A stretch of DNA of 64,000 bases, from NCBI RefSeq assembly GCF_018255755.1, contig NZ_CP073766.1, positions 6,136,501-6,200,500 of the forward strand. The letters are read 5' to 3'. Under the pieces are notes generated by a model. That model was not told where the DNA came from and did no database searches. It worked only from the letters and a program-made list of their open reading frames with translations. The position numbers and the translations under genes are program-made. How positions within the stretch are numbered: position 1 is the first letter of the stretch; each line of letters begins with the position of its first letter. Source of the stretch: Chitinophaga sp. HK235 (GTDB lineage: Bacteria; Bacteroidota; Bacteroidia; Chitinophagales; Chitinophagaceae). Of the stretch, positions 34,534 to 42,743 are shown in pieces.

Positions 34534-35406
34534 ATGTTAAATGAGCTAACGTTGAAGTATAAACGAATTTTTAAAATATCGTTGCTGCTGTTTGCAGGGA
34601 TGTTTTTATTCCGTTTATTATACGGATACTTGTATAAGGACAATACCCCCACTGAACTGGGCGGAGACGACTTTTTTTCGAGTATTGTAAAATACCGGAG
34701 GAACTATGCTTCCGAAAAAACAAAATCATTTGCAAAGCCCGGTACTGGACCGGTAGCAATCACCTCCGGGCAGAAATACGAAAAGGTGGCCAATGTACGC
34801 TCCCGCTCTACTAATTTCACCGAAGATGAAAAGCAGGTGCATGGTACTATCCGTCAGCTTGGAGCCATTGTACAGTACCAGCAGGAATCGGGTAATAAAG
34901 GTAGCCGTGAAATACAGCTGCTGATCGGAGTTTCGCCGGAAAAATTCGATTCCTTCTATTATGCAGTGCAGAAAATCGGTGTCATCAAGTCTACAGAAAT
35001 AAAAAAAGTTGATAAAACGAATGAATACCGTAAACTCAATGCCAGCAGGGTTTCTCTGGAGAAAAACCTGGAATCACTGAATCAGCTTACTTCGCAGCCG
35101 GGTAAAATTGATGAACGGATTCAGTTGCACGAAAAAATATATGAGGTAGAAAAACAACTGCAGGACCTGGGCGTAGAGCTGGGTAATTTTGATACAGAGA
35201 ATGAATTCTGTACTGTCCAGTTTTCTATGTACGAAGGCGCAGTGGCAAAGACCGTGAGCCTGTATACCCGTGTAAAAGTGGCACTGCAATGGACCATCAA
35301 ATATTATCTGATGTTGATGGGAGGATTATTTTTTGCTTCAGTAGGTGCCTGGCTGATTGTGGTGATTGTAAAGAAGCTCGACCCTGATAAGAGCAAATCA
35401 GCATAA
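34534..35406 (+). CDS. DUF4349 domain membrane protein
   Basis: 290 residues. N-terminal membrane segment (about 12-32), a periplasmic DUF4349 domain (about 85-245: GAIVQYQQESG, VSPEKFDSFYYAVQKIGVI, LNASRVSLEKNLESL with a helical hairpin region, VQFSMYEG) and a C-terminal membrane segment (about 258-280). DUF4349 proteins are of unknown function; the helical hairpin and two anchors suggest an oligomer spanning the membrane. It is a single gene followed by a long shared terminator. Confidence 0.85.
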   Translation: MLNELTLKYKRIFKISLLLFAGMFLFRLLYGYLYKDNTPTELGGDDFFSSIVKYRRNYASEKTKSFAKPGTGPVAITSGQKYEKVANVRSRSTNFTEDEKQVHGTIRQLGAIVQYQQESGNKGSREIQLLIGVSPEKFDSFYYAVQKIGVIKSTEIKKVDKTNEYRKLNASRVSLEKNLESLNQLTSQPGKIDERIQLHEKIYEVEKQLQDLGVELGNFDTENEFCTVQFSMYEGAVAKTVSLYTRVKVALQWTIKYYLMLMGGLFFASVGAWLIVVIVKKLDPDKSKSA

Positions 35407-35411
35407 AAATT

Positions 35412-35470
35412 TTAGAAAAAGTAAAAAGACCCATTGAGGTGAAATCAATGGGTCTTTTTACTTTTTCTAA
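35412..35470. terminator. Bidirectional terminator
   Basis: A perfect 26-bp stem (arms 35412-35437 and 35445-35470) with a 7-nt loop GGTGAAA; A-rich on one side, T-rich on the other. It can end both the DUF4349 transcript and the convergent phosphoesterase transcript. Its core CCATTGA/TCAATGG recurs in two other terminators of this window. Confidence 0.9.
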
Positions 35471-35489
35471 TACTCTTTCATCTTCGCTT

Positions 35490-36743
35490 TTATTTCCGCT
35501 TATCAGAAGCGTCAATAGTCATCCTCTTAATCACAGTTCCATCGTCACGGAGCATAGTCAGCAGCAGCTGCTGCTGGTCTGCTTTTATTTTGATAAGCGT
35601 GCGTTTGCCTTCCTGAGGGCCACCACCGATGACCAGCGGGTAGTTATGTTGACCGGGCACAGGATCGTAGGTGCCATATTGATGGGTATGGCCGCATACC
35701 AGTAAGTCTATTTTATATTTATTGAACAGGGGGCCGAAGAGGTTGCGGCAGTGGGTGGCGCCGTGCCAGTCGCCGCCGTGGTAGTGGGGGATATGCATCA
35801 GCACTACTTTATATTTAGCTTTTTTGTAGGCAGGGCTTTGCAGTTGTTTTTCGAGCCAGCGGGCTTGTTCCTCACGATAGCTGTCAAAATCGGTGATGCC
35901 GGCGTAGACGGGGGCGCTGTCTTCCTTGTCTTCGCCGGTGTCTAGCACGATGGTATGTACAGGGCCCCGGGTGAAGGTGAAATAACTGCCATGGTCGGGG
36001 TTATCGAAGTATTGGTGCCATTCGCGGGCGTATTTGCCGCGGGTTTCGTGATTGCCGCGCACATACATAAAAGGGATGCGGGTGGAAAACGTATCACCGC
36101 AGGGTGCCAGCAGGTGGTCGATGATCTGTTGTTCATCTGACTGATAGTCGAACATATCACCATTGAAGAATACGAAGTCGTAGGGATCGTTGCCGTTCAG
36201 TTCAAGGAGGTGGGGGATGGATGCAGGTCGGTCGTGGATATCGTTGAGCATCAGCCATGACACCTCCCTGGCCTGCGGGTTGGGTGCAGTGAAGGTATAG
36301 GTATCGCTGGTGATGGTATTGCCGTAGGTGAGTTTATAGGGCTGGAAGTCGGTGATTTCTTTGGACAGTACGCGGTAGCTGTATTGTTTGCCGGGCTCCA
36401 GGTTATCTAGTTCTATGCGGTGGAGGCGGTTGTTGGCGTCTACCAGTCCTTTGGTGACATGATGGGCTTTGTGGTTGAGCTGGCCATCAGTACCGTATTC
36501 TACCCAGCTGTAGCAGGGGCGGGAGGTGAGCCACATGACAGCGATGGTGTCTGGTGCGGGCACCTGCAGGTAGGGTTTGCAGAGGAAGGCATGTTCCTGG
36601 TTGTTTGGCGTGGCGGAGACCCTGATTTTAGGGCTGACTGCGCTGGCGGCAAGTGGTGCCAGGCCGGTGATGCCCAATAGCCCGGCTTTGGACAGATTGC
36701 CCAGGAAGCTGCGGCGGGTTTGTTCACTGTTTATTTTTTTCAT
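35490..36743 (-). CDS. Secreted calcineurin-like metallophosphoesterase with Tat signal
   Basis: 417 residues. The N-terminus has a twin-arginine motif TRRSFLGNLSKAG and a hydrophobic stretch (about 18-35). A fibronectin-like domain (about 50-150) precedes a calcineurin-type phosphoesterase: LNDIHDRP, FNGDMFDY, YVRGNHETRG, VLMHIPHYHGGDWHG and VCGHTHQYG carry the two-metal ligands. The layout resembles purple acid phosphatase-like proteins. It is probably periplasmic or exported; substrate unknown. Confidence 0.9.
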   Translation of the reverse strand: MKKINSEQTRRSFLGNLSKAGLLGITGLAPLAASAVSPKIRVSATPNNQEHAFLCKPYLQVPAPDTIAVMWLTSRPCYSWVEYGTDGQLNHKAHHVTKGLVDANNRLHRIELDNLEPGKQYSYRVLSKEITDFQPYKLTYGNTITSDTYTFTAPNPQAREVSWLMLNDIHDRPASIPHLLELNGNDPYDFVFFNGDMFDYQSDEQQIIDHLLAPCGDTFSTRIPFMYVRGNHETRGKYAREWHQYFDNPDHGSYFTFTRGPVHTIVLDTGEDKEDSAPVYAGITDFDSYREEQARWLEKQLQSPAYKKAKYKVVLMHIPHYHGGDWHGATHCRNLFGPLFNKYKIDLLVCGHTHQYGTYDPVPGQHNYPLVIGGGPQEGKRTLIKIKADQQQLLLTMLRDDGTVIKRMTIDASDKRK

Positions 36744-37085
36744 ATTATATATTACACAAATGTGAAGGATGGCTAAAAATAGTCAATGGGGTAGCAAAGG
36801 GGTGTTTTTTTATATGAGTGGGGGAAAGCGGCCAGGGAATCTGATAAATAGTTATAGATAATTAAAAATTTATATTTGACAGCTCCTTCTTTGTATTGCC
36901 GGGAATCAGACGGTGGATAATGGGAAAAACGGCGCAAAATGGGCCTCAAAAAGGATTTTTTTCCTTAATCGCTTTTTGATTTTCCCCCATTTACTATTAC
37001 CTTTGCGCCAAATTTTAGAAATTGTTGCGTAGCAGCGATTTTTGAGGAAATAACTTTTTAGTATTTTATAAACCTCTTTAAAAAT
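36744..37085. other. Intergenic region upstream of atpD
   Basis: 342 nt between divergent genes. It contains the atpD promoter (36975-37005). A second TATATTTG at 36871-36878 matches the -7 box without a -33 partner. No open frame of note. Confidence 0.6.
36975..37005 (+). promoter_or_regulatory. Promoter of atpD-atpC
   Basis: TTTG (36975-36978), 19-nt spacer, TACCTTTG (36998-37005); a full Bacteroidota consensus, giving a leader of about 75-80 nt. Confidence 0.75.
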
Positions 37086-38588
37086 ATGCCTAACACAGGT
37101 AAGATCAAACAAATTATCGGTCCCGTGGTGGACGTGCACTTTGAAGATAAGTTGCCCGAAATCTACAACGCATTGGAATTAACCCGTGAAAATGGTCAGA
37201 AAGTAGTATTAGAAGTACAACAGCACCTGGGTGAAGACAGTGTACGTTGCGTGGCAATGGACTCCACCGACGGTATGGTTCGTGGAATGGCCGTAGTGGA
37301 TAAAGGCGCGCCTATTAAAATGCCAATTGGCGACCAGGTTAAAGGACGTTTGTTCAATGTGGTAGGTGAAGCAATCGACGGTCTGGGTGAGATCGCAACA
37401 GACAGCGGTTATCCTATTCACCGTCAGCCGCCTAAATTTGAAGAGCTGGCTACAGATACAGAAGTACTGTTTACCGGTATCAAAGTAATCGACCTGATCG
37501 AGCCATACGCAAAAGGTGGTAAAATCGGTCTGTTCGGTGGTGCGGGTGTAGGTAAAACCGTATTGATCCAGGAGCTGATCAACAACATCGCGAAAGGTTA
37601 CGAAGGTCTGTCCGTATTCGCTGGTGTGGGTGAGCGTACCCGTGAGGGGAACGATCTGATGCGTGAGATGATCGAAGCCAACATCGTAAAATACGGTGAC
37701 AAGTTTAAAGAATCCATGGAACACGGTGGTTGGGATGTAACTGCCGTAGATAAAGAATTACTGAAACAATCACAGGCTACGTTTGTGTTTGGTCAGATGA
37801 ACGAACCTCCTGGAGCACGTGCTCGTGTGGCACTGTCCGGTCTGACCCTGGCAGAATATTTCCGTGATGGAGATGGTACTGCTGGTGGTGGTCGTGATAT
37901 CCTGTTCTTCGTAGACAACATCTTCCGTTTCACCCAGGCAGGTTCCGAAGTATCCGCACTGTTAGGTCGTATGCCTTCTGCGGTGGGTTACCAGCCTACC
38001 CTGGCGACTGAGATGGGTCTGATGCAGGAACGTATCACCTCTACCAAAAACGGTTCCATCACCTCCGTACAGGCGGTTTACGTACCTGCGGATGACTTGA
38101 CTGACCCTGCTCCGGCTACAACCTTCTCCCACCTGGATGCTACCACCGTATTGGATCGTAAGATCTCCGACCTTGGTATCTATCCGGCTGTGAGCCCGCT
38201 GGACTCTACTTCCCGTATCCTGTCACCAGCCATCGTTGGTGAAGCACACTACAACTGTGCACAGCGCGTGAAAATGATCCTGCAGCGTTATAAGGAATTA
38301 CAGGACATCATCGCCATCCTTGGTCTGGATGAGCTGTCCGACGAAGATAAACAAACCGTTGCCCGCGCTCGTCGTGTACAACGTTTCCTGTCACAGCCTT
38401 TCCACGTGGCAGAACAGTTTACTGGTCTGAAAGGTGTACTGGTTCCGATCGAAGAAACTATCCGTGGCTTCAACATGATCATGGACGGTGAAGTGGACGA
38501 ATATCCCGAAGCAGCTTTCAACCTCGTAGGTACCATCGATCAGGCTATCGAAAAAGGTAAGAAACTGCTGGAAGCAGCTAATAACTAA
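37086..38588 (+). CDS. atpD: F0F1 ATP synthase subunit beta
   Basis: 500 residues. P-loop GGAGVGKTV (about 150-158), the GERTREGNDL motif (catalytic Glu), ALSGLTLAEYFRD, LFFVDNIFRFTQAGSEVSALLGRMPSAVGYQPTLA (Walker B region) and the C-terminal FHVAEQFTG. It hosts the catalytic sites of ATP synthesis on the cytoplasmic F1 head. Only the epsilon gene follows; the other subunits are not in this window, as in other Bacteroidota where atpDC is a separate unit or the head of one. Confidence 0.98.
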   Translation: MPNTGKIKQIIGPVVDVHFEDKLPEIYNALELTRENGQKVVLEVQQHLGEDSVRCVAMDSTDGMVRGMAVVDKGAPIKMPIGDQVKGRLFNVVGEAIDGLGEIATDSGYPIHRQPPKFEELATDTEVLFTGIKVIDLIEPYAKGGKIGLFGGAGVGKTVLIQELINNIAKGYEGLSVFAGVGERTREGNDLMREMIEANIVKYGDKFKESMEHGGWDVTAVDKELLKQSQATFVFGQMNEPPGARARVALSGLTLAEYFRDGDGTAGGGRDILFFVDNIFRFTQAGSEVSALLGRMPSAVGYQPTLATEMGLMQERITSTKNGSITSVQAVYVPADDLTDPAPATTFSHLDATTVLDRKISDLGIYPAVSPLDSTSRILSPAIVGEAHYNCAQRVKMILQRYKELQDIIAILGLDELSDEDKQTVARARRVQRFLSQPFHVAEQFTGLKGVLVPIEETIRGFNMIMDGEVDEYPEAAFNLVGTIDQAIEKGKKLLEAANN

Positions 38589-38593
38589 TTCTG

Positions 38594-38620
38594 AATGGTC
38601 CCGGTCTCCGGGACCATTTT
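38594..38620 (+). terminator. Intercistronic hairpin between atpD and atpC
   Basis: Perfect 11-bp stem AATGGTCCCGG / CCGGGACCATT, 3-nt loop, then TTTT. It could partly terminate transcription or protect the atpD mRNA end, lowering epsilon relative to beta. Confidence 0.65.
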
Positions 38621-38644
38621 CCCATCACCATTCACGATCATAAC

Positions 38645-38902
38645 ATGCTATTAGAAGTATTAACACCAGAAAGAAAATTATATGCAGGCGAAGTGTACGG
38701 CGTACAACTGCCCGGCATTGACGGTTCTTTTGAAATACTGGATAAACATGCGCCCTTAATCGCTGCTCTTGGAAATGGTAAAATGAAAGTGCTGAAAGAT
38801 AAAAATCACAGCGAGTTCTTTACCATCACCGGCGGCTTCGTGGAAGTGCTGCGCAACAAGGCTACCGTGCTCGTAGAAGGTGCTGTAGCTACTGAAAAAT
38901 AA
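38645..38902 (+). CDS. atpC: F0F1 ATP synthase subunit epsilon, short form
   Basis: 85 residues. Only the N-terminal beta-sandwich of epsilon is present (LEVLTPERKLYAGEVYGVQLPG, FEILDKHAPLIAALG, FFTITGGFVEV). The C-terminal two-helix regulatory domain that inhibits ATP hydrolysis in E. coli or Bacillus is absent (usual length 130-140). Short epsilon proteins are usual in Bacteroidota. It sits 56 nt after atpD, beyond a hairpin. Confidence 0.93.
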   Translation: MLLEVLTPERKLYAGEVYGVQLPGIDGSFEILDKHAPLIAALGNGKMKVLKDKNHSEFFTITGGFVEVLRNKATVLVEGAVATEK

Positions 38903-38929
38903 CATACTGCCTTTAGTATAAAATGCAAT

Positions 38930-38960
38930 AGGCCGGGTAAGATTACCCGGCCTTCGTTTT
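38930..38960 (+). terminator. Intrinsic terminator after atpC
   Basis: Stem GGCCGGGTA / TACCCGGCC with a 4-nt loop, followed by TTCGTTTTG. Confidence 0.75.
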
Positions 38961-39424
38961 GTCCTAACTATTCCAATCTTAGAAGACCCGAAAGCATAGT
39001 AAGAATACCTGCCGGGATTTCCGCTAATCATCATTTCTGCACAATACACGCCTTAACGGCCCAACAATGCTGTCAGACCGCAGTCATGTACGTACATCCA
39101 TGACCAGCCCTTTCACAGGCTGCATATATTACCTAATGAATAATCTTTACTGTTGAACTTATTAGTTAATTCCTATCGTTGTTTCAGGTAAATTCGGGCG
39201 TCGTTCTTTCTACTGAAGGTGTAAAAAAATGTTTTTCATAGGTGTTACCCTGCCTTCATAGGTGTATTCTATCGGTTATTCTTACCTGATTATAACGGGT
39301 TATTTTGTGTTGTTACTTTAGCAAGATATTTAATTTGTTGCAAAAAAAGCCATTCATTTTTATCCATTTTTGAATTCAGGGCCGGCTGGCAACACATCTG
39401 CCTCTCTTTCAGAATATTAGGTGG
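38961..39424. other. Gene-free stretch between atpC and yqgE
   Basis: About 460 nt with no credible frame. Two direct repeats TTCATAGGTGT (39235-39245 and 39255-39265, 20-bp period) and a related GAAGGTGT at 39215-39222 stand out. No function assigned. Confidence 0.5.
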
Positions 39425-39976
39425 TTAATTTAAAGATGGATCAATAGGGAAATTTGCCATCATGGCAAAGTTACTGCCAAGATTTCGGAGTGCCAGCTGC
39501 CATATCTGCTGCTCCTCGGCCTCAAATACCAACGCAGGCGTACTCTCCGAAGGGATCCATGACTTCTCTTTCAGCTCTTCTTCCAGCTGCCCCTCAGTCC
39601 ACCCGGAATAACCAATGAAAAACTTGATCTTCCGCAGGTCCAGCGCCCCCTTGTTCAGCAGTTCCACCACATCATCGAAACGGCCGCCCCAGAATACCCC
39701 GGGAGACACCTCCAGACCACCTGGAATAAGCTCCGGCAACCGATGCATAAAATGAATCGTATCTACCTGCACCGGCCCCCCGTAATGTACCGGAATACCC
39801 GGATAAATCACATCAGGAATCAACATGTCCAGCTGCTGATCAAATAATCGGTTGATAACGAAGCCAAAACTGCCCTTTTCGTCATTTTCACACAGGAAAA
39901 TTACCGTACGGGCAAAGTTGGGATCTTTCAGAAATGGGTCGGCTATAAGCAAAATACCGGGCGACAGGCTTACCAT
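39425..39976 (-). CDS. YqgE/AlgH family protein
   Basis: 183 residues from ATG 39976 (MVSLSPGILLIADPFLKD). The family hallmarks are present: GILLIADPFLKDPNFARTVIFLCENDEKGSFGFVINR at the N-terminus and a central HYGGPVQVDTIHFMHR (GGPV), then FIGYSGWTEGQLEEEL. The fold is known but the biochemical role is not. It has a strong -7 box and a terminator-like hairpin in its upstream region (40098-40252), which may form a regulated leader. Confidence 0.9.
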   Translation of the reverse strand: MVSLSPGILLIADPFLKDPNFARTVIFLCENDEKGSFGFVINRLFDQQLDMLIPDVIYPGIPVHYGGPVQVDTIHFMHRLPELIPGGLEVSPGVFWGGRFDDVVELLNKGALDLRKIKFFIGYSGWTEGQLEEELKEKSWIPSESTPALVFEAEEQQIWQLALRNLGSNFAMMANFPIDPSLN

Positions 39977-40097
39977 AATACATACGTTTTGATCGCTAAC
40001 CAAATTTAAATAATTGATTACAAAGCAGGAAAGAAATAAACAGGAAAAGAAAAGCAGTTAGGAAAGGAAACAAAATTTGCTTGAAAATGAAGGAAAT

Positions 40098-40240
40098 AAA
40101 AAAAGGAGGCTAGAAAACCTCCTTACCATTTTATCAACCAAAATCTAAATCGCTTATGGAACGAATCCACGTCGATGTATGTAGAAAGTTTAATTACTTT
40201 GTTATGAATTGTTACTAATCAAATTTAGTACCAATTCTGT
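40098..40240 (-). ncRNA. Candidate small RNA or leader attenuator
   Basis: On the minus strand, TACCTTTG (40252-40245) is a perfect -7 box; about 120-140 nt later a stem AAGGAGG / CCTCCTT (40118-40124 with 40103-40109) is followed by an unbroken run of seven T, the form of an intrinsic terminator. No gene precedes this terminator on that strand. Either a separate small RNA of about 140 nt ends here, or it is a terminator in the leader of yqgE, 122 nt further on. No -33 match and no known RNA family was recognised. Confidence 0.4.
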
Positions 40241-40398
40241 AAAGCAAAGGTAAGAAAACTAACAATAATAAAATCAGCAGTTGCCCGTTAAAATTACGTT
40301 AAAGTAATATTGTATTGTTGTTAAGAAGCCCGCCAGCCCGCGTAACTATTTAATTTTGTATCATAGTTGCTATAGCAAATATCTTTTTTAACAATATT

Positions 40399-40406
40399 TA
40401 ATTTTG
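40399..40406 (+). promoter_or_regulatory. Candidate -7 element of the histidine kinase gene
   Basis: TAATTTTG, 35 nt before the start codon; no TTTG at the right distance upstream. Confidence 0.3.
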
Positions 40407-40441
40407 CAGGTTAAGTATATTTAAGGCCTGACTTAACTTTC

Positions 40442-41806
40442 ATGATACCACTAAAGAAAATTTTTCCTGTCATCGTTGTTCTGATCACTTTGTCCCTGCT
40501 GGGTATTATCTATATCCAGTTTAACTGGATCAAAAATGCCATCGCCATCAAAAAAGAACAGCTGGTGGAACGCTCCATCAACATGATCAGTGATGTGCAG
40601 AAAGAAATGCTGATGACACGGAAAGCACGTGTTATGTTCCGCTTCAACGAAAAAGACCAGAACACCCTTAAAGGATTCAACCTGGACATCGACCGCAGTG
40701 TACCCTATCTGCCCCCCACAAGTGAGTTCTTCACCAATGCCCAGGAAATGAGGAATCTTATTCAGGACAAGATGAGGAAAAACCACCTCGACACAACCCA
40801 TTTTGAGTTCGCCATCCTGGCTCCTGTGCCTGGCATCGGTTCCCAGCTCAAAGTACATTCTGCCAACTTCGAAAGAGTTTATCAGGAAAACGAAAAAGAC
40901 AGCGTTAGCGAATCCAAACGTTTTCAGGTGACCTATATCCCGCTGGATGACATGACCAACCTGGGCCCCCAGACCGAAAGCCTCATGATCATCATGAAAG
41001 CGGATGACTCCGTCGCCCGCCAGCTGGGCTTCATGATCACTGGCAGCGTGCTGTTTACTTTCATCCTCGTAACAGCCTTTGCCCTGACAGTCCGCACCAT
41101 GCTCAACCAGAAAAAACTGTCGGAAATAAAATCAGACTTTATCAACAACATGACCCATGAGCTGAAAACGCCCCTGGCCACTATCTCCCTGGCCATCGAC
41201 GCTATCGGCAACGAAAAGGTGATGAGCAAACCCGATAAAATCCGCTATTTCTCCGGTATTATCAAGGAAGAAAACAAACGGATGAATAAACAGGTGGAAA
41301 GTATCCTGCAATCAGCCCTCCTGGAGAAAGATGAAATTGGCCTCAAACTGCAGGCGATGGACGTACATCAGGTGATCCGCACCACCACCGACAATCTGCA
41401 GCTGCAACTGGCTTCCAAGAACGGAACAGTAGACCTGCAACTGGATGCCATCAACCCTGTCATCATGGCCGATGATGTGCATTTCTCCAACGTGGTGTTT
41501 AACCTGCTCGATAATGCCATCAAATACTCCAAAGACAACCTGGAAGTAAAAATACAGACCTACAATACCCGCAAAAGCCTCTTTATTGTATTCACAGACA
41601 ATGGAATCGGCATGAGCCGGGACACTATTTCCCGTATCTTTGAGAAATTCTACCGCGCCCACACAGGTAATGTGCACAATGTAAAAGGCTTTGGCCTCGG
41701 TCTTACCTATGTAAAGGCCATCGTAGATGCTCATAAAGGAAAAATCAAAGTGGAAAGTACCGTAGGCAAAGGCAGTAAGTTCACCCTCGAATTTCCACAG
41801 GAATAG
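40442..41806 (+). CDS. Sensor histidine kinase (orphan)
   Basis: 454 residues. Membrane segments at about 6-27 and 197-219 flank a periplasmic sensor of about 170 residues. No HAMP domain is evident. The H-box FINNMTHELKTPLATI places phospho-acceptor His at 239; N-box VVFNLLDNAIKYS, G1 FTDNGIGM and G2 GFGLGLTYVKAI form the ATPase. It autophosphorylates and passes phosphate to a response regulator. None is adjacent; the E1-like gene is next (15 nt). An OmpR-type regulator without a kinase lies at 57125 and is a possible partner. Confidence 0.92.
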   Translation: MIPLKKIFPVIVVLITLSLLGIIYIQFNWIKNAIAIKKEQLVERSINMISDVQKEMLMTRKARVMFRFNEKDQNTLKGFNLDIDRSVPYLPPTSEFFTNAQEMRNLIQDKMRKNHLDTTHFEFAILAPVPGIGSQLKVHSANFERVYQENEKDSVSESKRFQVTYIPLDDMTNLGPQTESLMIIMKADDSVARQLGFMITGSVLFTFILVTAFALTVRTMLNQKKLSEIKSDFINNMTHELKTPLATISLAIDAIGNEKVMSKPDKIRYFSGIIKEENKRMNKQVESILQSALLEKDEIGLKLQAMDVHQVIRTTTDNLQLQLASKNGTVDLQLDAINPVIMADDVHFSNVVFNLLDNAIKYSKDNLEVKIQTYNTRKSLFIVFTDNGIGMSRDTISRIFEKFYRAHTGNVHNVKGFGLGLTYVKAIVDAHKGKIKVESTVGKGSKFTLEFPQE

Positions 41807-41821
41807 TTAAAGGTTCAGCGT

Positions 41822-42634
41822 ATGACACTTAGTGAAAAAGAATTACAGCATTTTAAGCATCCTATCGCGGTACCCGGTATAGGGGTAGGCATGCAGGAAA
41901 AACTGAATGGCGCCCGCATACTGGTAGTGGGAGCCGGCGGCCTCGGCAGCCCGGTACTGCAATATCTCAGTGCCAGCGGTGTAGGTGTGATCGGTATTGC
42001 AGACTACGGCGTCATCAATGACGAAGACATGCACCGTCAGCCTATATACCAGATGCAGGATATCCGTAAACACAAAGCCAAAATGGCTGCCAGCAGGTTA
42101 TGGGCAGTAAACCCCTTCACCAAACATTATCCCATGCTGGTGCAGGCCAAGCCCGCCAATATAGAGCTGCTGCTGCCCGGCTTCGACCTGGTGATAGACT
42201 GCTCCCAGCATCTGCCCACCCACCTGCTCATCAACGATGGCTGCGTAAAACATAACCTGCCCTTCGTGACAGGGGAAGTACATAACTGGATGGCCTGGTA
42301 TGGCGGTTTTAATATGCCCCTGCCCGATGGTACCCGCTCAGCTACCTATCGTTGCGCCATGCCCATCACCGAAGAATACAAAAACTTCGATGCAGGCGCC
42401 CTCGGTGCCACACACGGCACCACCGGTATGCATATTGTGCTGGAAGTGCTGAAATATCTCATGGACGTGCCCGGCGGACTGGCTGGAAAACTCTATGGCA
42501 AAGACTATCTGCACAACCTCACTACCGTGCACGACCTCACCGTGAATGCCGAAGTACTGGAGAAAACCGTGATGGATGGCATACTGACTGCGGAAGACTA
42601 CGGACTGGACATTGTTCCGGACGTTGAAGACTAA
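41822..42634 (+). CDS. E1-like ThiF/MoeB family protein without cysteine motifs
   Basis: 270 residues. The adenylation core is intact: ILVVGAGGLGSPVLQYLSASGVG (33-55), the acidic residue of IADYG, the arginine-finger region DEDMHRQPIY (68-77) and DLVIDCSQHL. The zinc-binding cysteines are not: the first CxxC reads ATYRCAMP (only one Cys) and the second pair position reads GALGATHGTTG. The catalytic cysteine of MoeB/ThiF is also not evident. It may still adenylate a sulphur-carrier protein such as MoaD or ThiS, or have another role. It follows the histidine kinase by 15 nt and may share its transcript. Confidence 0.82.
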   Translation: MTLSEKELQHFKHPIAVPGIGVGMQEKLNGARILVVGAGGLGSPVLQYLSASGVGVIGIADYGVINDEDMHRQPIYQMQDIRKHKAKMAASRLWAVNPFTKHYPMLVQAKPANIELLLPGFDLVIDCSQHLPTHLLINDGCVKHNLPFVTGEVHNWMAWYGGFNMPLPDGTRSATYRCAMPITEEYKNFDAGALGATHGTTGMHIVLEVLKYLMDVPGGLAGKLYGKDYLHNLTTVHDLTVNAEVLEKTVMDGILTAEDYGLDIVPDVED

Positions 42635-42685
42635 CGGTGATGAATAATGATACTACTGATGCTCCTGATGGAGTGATGATAAAAA

Positions 42686-42721
42686 CGAAGCCCCCATTGA
42701 TAAAACTCAATGGGGGCTTCG
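42686..42721. terminator. Bidirectional terminator
   Basis: Perfect 15-bp stem CGAAGCCCCCATTGA / TCAATGGGGGCTTCG with a 6-nt loop, A run before and TTTT shortly after; between convergent genes. Confidence 0.88.
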
Positions 42722-42743
42722 CTTTTAATTAGTTTAACCGTAC

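Larger units (their letters stand above)
39977..40441. other. Divergent intergenic region, yqgE/histidine kinase
   Basis: 465 nt. It contains a minus-strand intrinsic-terminator hairpin and a -7 box (see the candidate RNA), and two plus-strand TAATTTTG boxes (40351-40358 and 40399-40406) without good -33 partners. No open frame. Confidence 0.55.

Noticed and set aside
36871..36878. TATATTTG as a second atpD promoter
   Set aside because: It matches the -7 box but no TTTG lies 17-21 nt upstream, while a complete promoter exists 120 nt further on.
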